Assembly (NCBI GenBank): GCA_002118135.1
Contig: BDIU01000538.1
Coordinates: 1-14,625 of the forward strand
DNA: 14,625 nt
Reading direction: 5' to 3'
DNA from: Trebouxia sp. TZW2008
Taxonomy: Eukaryota > Chlorophyta > Trebouxiophyceae > Trebouxiales > Trebouxiaceae
Below, piece after piece: positions 7,844 to 14,625 of this stretch. The stretch's first letter is position 1; each line of letters opens with the position of its first letter. The translations under genes and the position numbers were made by a program. The notes below the pieces were generated by a model. That model worked only from the letters and a program-made list of their open reading frames with translations. It had not been told where the DNA came from and did not search any database.

Positions 7844-10800
7844 GTAAGGGGTGCTTGCAGATCAGCGATATTCAGCCCAAATTGCATGAGGTGATACGTA
7901 AGTAAATTCTGCTTGCTATGCAGATCTGAGGTGACGCAACCTCTGCTTCCGGAAGCAGAACCTGCAGCTTCGAATCGTGCGCATGCACAACCCGTCGTGC
8001 CACAAGCGACGCAACGTCCGCATGGCGAACAAGCTGCACAGCCTCCAGTTCAGACAGGCACGTTGAGACTTTTGGGTCTTGTGTTGGTCGTGGTGATCTT
8101 GCTCGTCGCAGGCGCAGCACTTTTGTCCCGGTCTGGGGTGATCTACTCCGACGGCCCACCCCCGCAATGCAGAAAGTCAGCCGCTCTCGCCCTCCTTAGG
8201 CAAGCCGGGTTTTCTACCAATAGGCTGCAAGAAGCTGACAGCGGCAATCTGCAGTTGCTCATATGGGGAGGCAGGGGAAGGAAGTCAGACAATGCCCTAG
8301 ATGACCTGCATGTCATGAATTTGCAAGACCGCAAATGGCATGCAATCAAGCAGAAGGCAGGACATGTGTCAGCAGACAACCCAAATGACATTCTGGGCTT
8401 GCGCAACATTGCCAAGTCAGCTTCAAGTCAGCATGCAGTTGAAACCATAGCATCAAGTCAGCATGCAGTTGAAGCAACAGAATCACAGTTGCCAGAAGCC
8501 AGGTGGAAACAATTGTCAGCAACAGACCCTGGAGCAAATACAATGGTCATGTTTGGAGGGGATGGCCTGGATGATCCAGACAATGATGATGATGGTGATG
8601 ATCCAGATGATGATGATGATGATCAGGATGATGCTGACAACGGTCAAAACAGCCTTGTGGCGAACGACTCCACAGCTGGCAATGGTCACAACTACTTCAA
8701 CGATGCCTGGACAGTTGGGCTGTACAATGGCAAGGCCAGGTGGCAAGGGCTGTGGAATACAGATGCAAAAGGTATCGTCTCAGTCAATATATTTCAACAT
8801 TGTTGAGGCTGGTGGATAACAAGTTGCCTTGCTCACCTGTAGCTGTCTGCGTTTCTGCACACACAGTTGGTGAAGTGCTGCAGTGGTGAACCCTGCCAGG
8901 CACTGGTCACATGCATTGCATAAGCGGTGCACCAAAGATATTGCCGCAGCACAGCAATGCTGGGAGCATAGCAAGCAACAATGCAATATCAGAATTTGCA
9001 TTCATGCATCAAAATTGACCACAGTCTGCCTCATCAGGCATTATCACACAAGCCTGTGAATATAGTTGCAGCGTTTGCAGACAAAACCCAGTCCTGCTTT
9101 GAGCACCACTGTCCCCATTCTTGGACAGTTTTCTGCCATCTTTCCACCATGAGTCATGAGATCAATAAACGTTGTCAGCCACTTTGTGGTTCTGCAGTCA
9201 CATCTGCATTTGCTATCATACAATGACGGCGACAAAAGTCTGACGCTTCCCTCAAATGCTGGCTCACTCAGTCCCTGAGCTGCACCCAAGTGCTTCCTCA
9301 TTCATTCAACTTCACTCGGATGCTCAATTGTTGATGCTCACTCAACTTCCCTTACTTGCATCTTTCAATGCTCTGCGCCTGCTGTTGGTGCACTGTACTC
9401 GCGCACCACTGACAGGCTGCTTTTCTGACAGACGTGCATTGAGGCTACTGACTGCGCCTGTACATACCTAGTTGCTAGCTTTCAAAGCCTGCCTAGCAAG
9501 CGTTTGCAAGAAATGAAATGAATGCATGTTCTCCATGCAGGCTTAGCGCTTGTGCAAAGAAGAGGTGCTGCTGGAGCACTGTATGCTAAGGCAATTTCCT
9601 CAGTCTGTAATCATTCCCAAACAATACCAATGACAGGCTGTACCCTCATGCAGGTCTAGCGCCAGTAACAAGAAGAGCTGCTGCTGGAGCGCTGTATGCA
9701 TCACACACCAGCAGATCCCTCACTTTGTAATCATGCCCAGACAACACCAATGACAGGCTGAACCCTCATGCAGGTCTAGCACCAGTGCCAAGAAGAGCTG
9801 CTGCTGGTGCACTGTATTCATCCCCCTATAGCACCGTTGACAGGCTGTACATTCGTGCAGGCTTAGTGCCTGTGTCCAGAAGAGATGCTGCTGGTGCACA
9901 GTACTCATCCCACAGCAGAAATGATGACAGGGTATACATTCATGCAGGCTCAGTGCCTGTGTCAAGAGGAGATGCTGCTGGTGCACAGGACTCATCCCAC
10001 AGCAAAAATGATGACAGGGTATATCCTCATGCAGGCTCGGTGCCTGCGCCAAGAAGAGGTGCTGCTGGTGTACCCATCCCACCACATCAATAAAAAGCTC
10101 TCCACCCATGCAGATTTAGCACCTGTGCCAAGAAGAGTTGCTGCTGGTGCATCGTATTCATCTCACAACAGCACCATCAGCAGGCTGTACGTTCATGCAG
10201 GTCTAGCGCCTGTGCCAAGAAGAGCCGCAGCTGGTGCCCTGTACTCAGCCCCCAACAGCACCATTGACAGGCTGTACATTCACGGCGGCAGGCACCAAGC
10301 CGGGCACCTTCTGGACGACTTCTGGGAAGCTTCCTTGGGCGTCAGCAACATCACATACCAAGAGCTGCAGCAAGGAAAGCAGCTTGACAGGAGGCGGAAA
10401 GATCGACCTAGGGCACGCAAGGGGCACTGCGCTGTGATCGTGCATGATACCTCTGACCCAACTCTGGTGAGAGAAAATGGCTGTGTGTTGTTGCAAACAA
10501 CATTAATTTACCAGAACTCAAGCTGGCTGTTGTCATCATCATCACCATTGTTGCCAGTCTTTGCATGGTTGCTGGTGAGATTTCAAGATTGTGCTAGGTG
10601 ACTACAGAAAACGTAGACAGCCTCCAACAGATTAGCTATTACCAGGTAGCGATCAGCCGTCAAGCAGCTGCACACTGAAGCTGCAAGCGTCAGTGTGCAT
10701 AACACCGTTGTGTGCAATCAACTGGCAAGCTGGCAGCAGATCTTGCCTGATGTTAGCAGTTGCAACAGCAGTCTTGCAGCTGTCTGGCTGGGATTTATGC

Positions 10801-12982
10801 ACTTGCAAAGCATGACAGGCACTGCATGGCATATGCAGTGTCAGGCTGCATGCAAAGTATACTATGCGATGTAAAGTGCCCTGCTCGCTTGGCCAGTCTG
10901 TCCTTGAAGCATGCACAGGCTAGCCTTTGCAGTATGAACGCTGCATCTTTACGGCATTGCACCGGCCAGTTACTTGCCTGAACACTGCCTGGGACAAGCA
11001 CAGCAGAATGAGCAGCGGAGTTCGACAGGAAACTTCTCGTTGTTGCTAGATCATCACACATCCAGCATCTGCCTGGTGAGACATTACACCGTACAAGTTT
11101 CACATTACACAGCACACAGCACAAAGCACACAGTCAGATATTACACTACATGGGGCAATGTTTTGCTGCAGCGCATTGAGCACAGACATACTGCGCTGCA
11201 GCAGCTGCTTCACTTTGGGCTGATTATAAGTTTCACGGCTGTGGCTTGTCTACAGGTCATTTCTGGCAGCAGGAACAATTCTGGATACTTCAATGATGTG
11301 TGGGCCTGGAAAATTAACATAGGGACATGTGAGCAGTCAAGAGCAGCATATGCTCTTTGCAGCAGTTGCATCATCCCAAGGTTGTTGCGATTGAGCCATA
11401 TGGCTATGGCTTGTCTGCAGGTCATTTTTGGCGGCAGGAACAACTTTGGATACTTCAATGGTGTATGGGCCTAGAAAGTCAAGACAGGGACCTAAGAGCG
11501 CAGCAGAATAGATTGCTGCATAAGCTCTTGATTTTAACTTGCGAAATTGCCTGCAGGTCACTTTTGGTGGCAGGAGCAATTTTGACTGCTCAATGATGTG
11601 TGGGCCTGCAAACCATAGGCACCTGGGAGCGAAGTGAACAGAAAATGAGTTTGGTTCATAAGCTCTTGCATTGTGACTTGCCTGCAGGTCAATTTTGGCG
11701 GCAGGATTAACTTTGGATACTTCAATGATGTGTGGGCTTGGAAAATCAACACAGGCACCTGGGAGCCTGAAGCAGCATATGCCCCATGCAGCAATTGCAC
11801 CATGCCAAGCTTACTGCAGTTAAGATGACATTGCTGTGGCTTGTCTGCAGGTCATTTTTGGTGGCAGAAACAACTTTGGATACTTCAATGATGTGTGGGC
11901 CTGGAAAATCAACACAGGCACCTGGGAGCAATGGAGTGCAGAAAATGAAGTTGCTCCAATTGGCAGGGACCATTTTGGTGCTGTGTATGATGCTGGTCAT
12001 GTGTACATCTTTGGTGCGCTCAGATTGTTGAATATGGGCGTTGCTGTCAGTAGCATATGCACCTGAATCTGGTCTTTACTGTCAGTAGCACATGTACTTG
12101 AACAAGGTCTTTGCTGTCAGTAGCACAGTGTTTAGCATTCGCGCGCGGCCCTCTGTTGCCAGTAATACAGTGTTATGCATTTGCATACATTCCTTGATGC
12201 CAGTAGTGCAATGTTCAGTGTGCATACATGACGCATCAAACTTTGCCTTGCATCATTCTGCAGCAAATTCATTGGAGCGGCCTGCTGTGGTCATGCGTTT
12301 TGTTTGTGTTAAACAGAGGCAATGTTGAGGCAGTGCAGTGCAAGATTCGCTTTCTACACATGTGGAAGCCCTGTCCAGAAAGGCCTAGCTTCTGTCACTT
12401 GTCTTGGCCTGCTGCCTCCCCTGGCAAACCTCTGGCACAGTGCTAGTGAAACCTGGTTCTGATCCTCAGACTGGTAGAGATGTATATGACATGTGGCATG
12501 TGTCACGTGTCACAGGCGGCAGAGGAGGCTCATCCTATGGCGATTCAAAGCCCCTGGATGATCTGTGGCGCTTCAGCGTAGACAGCAAGACCTGGACTCA
12601 GCTGAACGCCACAGGCTCAGCACCCCTTCCTCGCTTCCTCTTCAGCTATGATATCTTCTATCCTGTTCTGCATCAGAGCCAAGTGGCTGCCCCCTTATCT
12701 GTTGGCTCAGATTCAAATTCAAATTCAAACAGCTTGGCGCCATCACAGAGCACAGCTGCAGCTGATGAAGCTGGATTGAACTTTAGTGTAGATGCTAGCG
12801 TAGTGTCAGGCGCTGAGAATAAAGGGCCGGCCGGTGCAATGGTCGTTTTTGGCGGGGAGAGCGTGAAGGGCTGCTATTTGAATGATGTGTGGGTGCTGCA
12901 TTTGAACAGTCTGCTGTGGCAGCAGCTCAGCAAACCGGTCGCATGCCAGAAGCGGTGTCGTGAGCTTCTTGAAGGACACTGA
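7824..12982 (+). CDS. Single-pass membrane kelch-repeat (beta-propeller) protein, five exons
   Basis: Exons 7824-7843, 7924-8771, 10201-10466, 11851-12013 and 12516-12982 join with phases 2,1,0,1 and all GT..AG, giving 1764 nt and 587 residues. Residues 1-53 are a Pro/Ala/Gln-rich tail. Residues 54-74 are a strong membrane segment (LGLVLVVVILLVAGAALL). The rest carries six kelch-type GG motifs: WGG at about 121, FGG before an Asp-rich loop, HGG at 317-319, FGG at 381-383, FGG at 432-434 across an intron, and FGG in the last exon, most followed by an (N/D)D.W-type strand. Known: six kelch blades make a beta-propeller for protein or glycan binding. Inference: a type II (N-in) topology with a lumenal or extracellular propeller; sequons such as NST and NAT fit this. 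A donor at 12960 joined to an acceptor ending at 13108 would give an alternative C-terminus ending at 13236. Confidence 0.85.
7924..8771 (+). CDS. Kelch gene exon 2: tail, membrane segment, kelch motifs 1-2
   Basis: Open for 282 codons. It holds the membrane segment, the first motif (LLIWGGRGRKSDNALDDL), a tandem SSQHAVE repeat, the second motif (MVMFGGDG) interrupted by a run of Asp codons, then YFNDAWTVGLYNGKARW. It ends AAA G before GTATCG, phase 1. Confidence 0.85.
8423..8473 (+). repeat. 30-bp in-frame coding duplication
   Basis: TCAAGTCAGCATGCAGTTGA occurs at 8423 and again at 8453, giving two SSQHAVE segments in the kelch protein between motifs 1 and 2. Confidence 0.85.
8580..8636 (+). 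repeat. GAT-rich trinucleotide tract encoding an Asp-rich loop
   Basis: Runs of GATGATGATGAT with a few CCA and CAG interruptions encode an Asp-rich acidic loop after the second kelch GG motif. It is likely variable in length and possibly cation-binding, though that is only inference. Confidence 0.85.
8772..10200 (+). other. Kelch gene intron 2 (1.43 kb) containing an exon-edge array
   Basis: The first 750 bp (to about 9530) show short open frames only and nothing I recognise. The remainder is the eight-copy array described separately. Confidence 0.6.
9534..10290 (+). repeat. Eight-copy array of kelch exon 3 acceptor plus coding start, period mostly 87 bp
   Basis: Acceptor-following positions are 9541, 9654, 9774, 9861, 9948, 10035, 10114 and 10201. 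Each copy has CATGCAG or CGTGCAG, then (G/A)(T/C/T) plus L-A/V-P-V-P-R-R-type codons, AAGAAGAG, GCTGCTGCTGG, and ends with GACAGGCTGTACATTCATGC. Several spacings are exactly 87 bp, 29 codons. Copies 3 to 6 are read-through open until TAA at 10091-10093, and copies 7 and 8 are open into the real exon. Confidence 0.9.
10201..10466 (+). CDS. Kelch gene exon 3: kelch motif 3
   Basis: Starts in phase 1 after CATGCAG and reads LAPVPRRAAAGALYSAPN, DRLYIHGG, LLDDFW, then a basic linker. Ends ACT CTG before GTGAGA. It is the last, intact member of an eight-copy array of its own 5' edge. The acceptor at 10113 would add 29 residues in frame. Confidence 0.8.
10467..11850 (+). other. Kelch gene intron 3 (1.38 kb) containing a second exon-edge array
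   Basis: From 10467 to about 11230 I see no exon. There is a CA/ACATTAC-rich patch near 11080-11150 (CATTACACCGTAC, CATTACACAGCACACAGCAC). The rest is the five-copy array. Confidence 0.6.
11240..11930 (+). repeat. Five-copy array of kelch exon 4 acceptor plus FGG coding segment
   Basis: Acceptor-following positions are 11256, 11421, 11556, 11688 and 11851 (spacings 165, 135, 132, 163). Each has CTGCAGGTCA.TTTTGGCGGC or a close variant and GATACTTCAATGATGTGTGG. Copy 1 has lost FGG (ISGS), copy 2 has a stop (GCC TAG), copy 3 is shifted by a deletion, copy 4 keeps NDVWAWK but stops soon after, and copy 5 is the exon. Confidence 0.9.
11851..12013 (+). CDS. Kelch gene exon 4: kelch motif 4 and start of motif 5
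   Basis: Starts in phase 0 after TTGTCTGCAG and reads VIFGGRNNFGYFNDVWAWK, then NTGTWEQW and GRDHFGAVYDAGHVYIF. The donor GTGCGC splits the Gly-Gly of the next motif. It is the last and only intact copy of a five-copy upstream array. Confidence 0.85.
12014..12515 (+). other. Kelch gene intron 4 (502 bp) with short 35-bp tandem repeat
   Basis: CTGTCAGTAGCA recurs at 12044, 12079 and 12114 (35-bp steps) with more diverged copies near 12160 and 12200. No acceptor-plus-exon array is present here. Confidence 0.6.
12516..12982 (+). CDS. Kelch gene exon 5: kelch motifs 5-6 and C-terminus
   Basis: The acceptor CGTGTCACAG ends at 12515. Phase 1 restores FGGRGG across the junction, then DDLWRFSVDSKTWTQL, a loop with an SNSNSNS repeat, and the last motif MVVFGGESVKGCYLNDVW. 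The stop TGA is at 12980-12982. Confidence 0.85.
12708..12731 (+). repeat. Hexanucleotide repeat ATTCAA encoding Ser-Asn
   Basis: GATTCAAATTCAAATTCAAA encodes alternating Ser and Asn in a loop of the last kelch exon. Confidence 0.75.
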
Positions 12983-13794
12983 GCCACTATGCGTATGGTC
13001 TGCTATTTATTTGGCGCTACGTATACCCATGTGGTCATGGGCCAATCAGCCTGAACACCATCTGGACTTGTCAAATCTTGAAAGCTTTGCGTATTGTGTT
13101 GCCGCCAGGAAGTGCCCTTTGTCATGTGCAGTGGCTGCTCAAGCGCTGTTTTGTCAGTTCAACTGCTGGGAAATACGAACAACTTTGGGTCCTTAGCATA
13201 GTGAGGTGCATACAAACCATTGCCAGCAACAAGTAGCATTTGGGACAACCAAGACTGTCCCAGAATACCATGTGCATGCCCATTTTGTACCCAAGCCATG
13301 TCACATGTCCTGCAGTCGCTATCGCTGTTCTTGAAAAGTCATGAGACCAACTTCCACAATAGTTCATCTCTGAGCAAAATTTCAAATAAAGATGCAGACC
13401 AAAAAGTGCATTACCTGTTGTGTAAGAACGCTGTCACAACACTGCGGTTGCCAAGAAACACATCACACTTCTAGCAATTTAGAGAGACCTTCTACATAAA
13501 ACTCTTTGTAACAAGTTGTATTGATGAAGCCAGAAGATGGGCCTTGCTCTTTGCCAAACTGTGTATTGTTAGTAGACAAAGCCATAAACAAAACAGAGAG
13601 TTAGTCCTGACATATCATTGTTGGAGTGGACATGCAGCCTGACTGTTCACTCAAAGAGGCTCTCATTGCAAAAGCAAGAGATACTTTGCGATATCCTGAC
13701 CTAGAGGGCAACAACACACTAAGCCGAGCAGTACCAGAAACTTGTCACACGCAGACGCCTACCGCACGAAGTACGTAGAAGCAACTTAATGCTG
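12983..13794. other. Region between kelch stop and LRR-like exon
   Basis: Likely holds the kelch 3' UTR (TGTAA at 13421 and 13507) and possibly intron of the minus-strand LRR-like gene. Open frames here have no recognisable features, except the alternative kelch terminal exon 13109-13236. Confidence 0.45.
13421..13425 (+). promoter_or_regulatory. Possible poly(A) signal TGTAA for the kelch gene
   Basis: TGTAAG lies 439 bp after the kelch stop, and a second TGTAA lies at 13507-13511. Motif evidence only. Confidence 0.3.
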
Positions 13795-14295
13795 CTACTC
13801 ACTGTCATACAAATAGCCATAAGCTTCGCGCTTAAACCTCCTAGCGCCACGAACCCAGCGATCATAATCCTCGTTGCCTGTCAAAAAGTTGCCGTCAACG
13901 CCGAGACTTAGTTGGTCACCATATTTGGTATAGTCATGCAGTAAGGCACGATTCTGCTGCAATGCGTCAAGTGGTGGCAGGTGGTTCAAGCTCAGGTCCA
14001 AATATTCTACTGTCTTATTTTCGAGAAAGTCTTGGACTATTGGAAGCAAGTCATTCCAATCAGCTTGTATGCGGTTGAGTGAGAGATCAAGGGCGTACAC
14101 CCGACCGTAGGCCGACAAAGATCGCAACTGATTTGGCAAGGCACGCACACAGTCCAGTGTCAGACCGCTCGACGACATGTTACAGGTGACGGGACCACCA
14201 AAGCGCAGCTCCCCTTTCAGTTCATCCAAAGCTACTGTGATGTTCGACGAATCTAAGTGACGTTCCTGAGGATTGGCGTACACGAACGGCGCCAT
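13795..14295 (-). CDS. Leucine-rich-repeat-like protein exon (incomplete gene)
   Basis: An open frame of 166 codons runs from ATG at 14295 to TAG at 13797-13795. It contains two LRR-like strands, VYALDLSLNRIQADW and VEYLDLSLNHLPPL, about 34 residues apart, and sequons NIT, NMS and NKT. No signal peptide or membrane segment is visible, so this may be an internal or second exon. Near the 3' end TAT GAC A is followed by a perfect donor GTGAGT (13802-13797), so the exon more likely ends at 13803 in phase 1 than at the stop. Known: LRR motifs of the LxxLxLxxN type form protein-binding surfaces. Too short to assign a family. An in-frame TAA lies just upstream of the ATG, so any 5' exon must enter through an acceptor between the two or near 14262. 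Confidence 0.6.
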   Translation of the reverse strand: MAPFVYANPQERHLDSSNITVALDELKGELRFGGPVTCNMSSSGLTLDCVRALPNQLRSLSAYGRVYALDLSLNRIQADWNDLLPIVQDFLENKTVEYLDLSLNHLPPLDALQQNRALLHDYTKYGDQLSLGVDGNFLTGNEDYDRWVRGARRFKREAYGYLYDSE

Positions 14296-14625
14296 GCTGC
14301 TTTGAAGCGAGCGATCCAGGACCCACAGGACCCGTGGTAAAATCGAATTTTATTCTATACCTTGTACAGGGGAGCCGGAAAGTCTTGATCAGGACATTTG
14401 CATGAGTCACAGCTGTACAGTCCCCCCAGAAAGTTTTGCACCACTCCAGTACATGTGCATGTTCAAGCAAGTCTNNCGCAATGTCGCGGCGGTGCTGATC
14501 AGCATAGGAAACTCAACAACGGACGATGCCAGATGCGGAGTCACCGCCACCGAAATCGATTGTAGCGCAAGCTATGCGTCGGTCAAGCATGCAGTCTTGC
14601 TTCACTGAAAACAGGGTTGACAGGA
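14296..14625. other. Right-edge flank, no gene assigned
   Basis: Short open frames only on both strands. Could be the promoter or upstream introns of the LRR-like gene. Contains two undetermined bases. Confidence 0.4.
14475..14476. other. Undetermined bases (NN)
   Basis: Two N bases interrupt the sequence. They mark a base-call or assembly ambiguity, so frames crossing this point are unreliable. Confidence 0.95.

Overview
The window looks like nuclear DNA of a green alga (Chlorophyta). I base this on spliced genes with GT..AG introns, a secreted cell-wall type protein with long (K/E/T)SPSPPPP repeats, roughly even base composition, and TGTAA motifs (the usual chlorophyte poly(A) signal) downstream of two gene models. 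I cannot name the species. The gene models below come from matching open frames, splice dinucleotides and intron phases by eye; no database search was possible.

Layout. (1) 4107 to 1, minus strand: a six-exon-plus gene running off the left edge. It encodes a signal peptide, a short linker, then tandem modules made of two Cys-rich domains and a proline-rich (SPSPPPP)n rod. Every module lies on one exon bounded by phase-1 introns. (2) 4097 to 6723, plus strand: a provisional gene starting head-to-head with the first. It has a possible mitochondrial presequence and a repeated coiled-coil segment. (3) 6724 to 7823: mostly unexplained spacer. (4) 7824 to 12982, plus strand: a well-supported five-exon gene (587 codons before the stop) for a single-pass membrane protein with six kelch motifs. 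(5) 13795 to 14295, minus strand: an exon of a leucine-rich-repeat-like protein. Positions 14475-14476 are undetermined (N).

The most striking feature is not a gene. In genes 2 and 4 the edges of exons have been tandemly copied into the neighbouring intron. Three arrays carry repeated 3' splice sites plus the first codons of the next exon (5 copies at 5261-5800, 8 copies at 9534-10290, 5 copies at 11240-11930). One array carries a repeated 5' splice site (nine 49/50-bp copies at 6012-6465). In each array the copy next to the functional exon is the intact one and many of the others have decayed. This looks like a recurrent process of intron growth and possible alternative splice-site creation. 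The cell-wall gene shows duplication of whole phase-1 exons instead.

The cell-wall protein and the membrane-anchored kelch protein both look like secretory-pathway or surface proteins, but nothing in the sequence shows that they act together.
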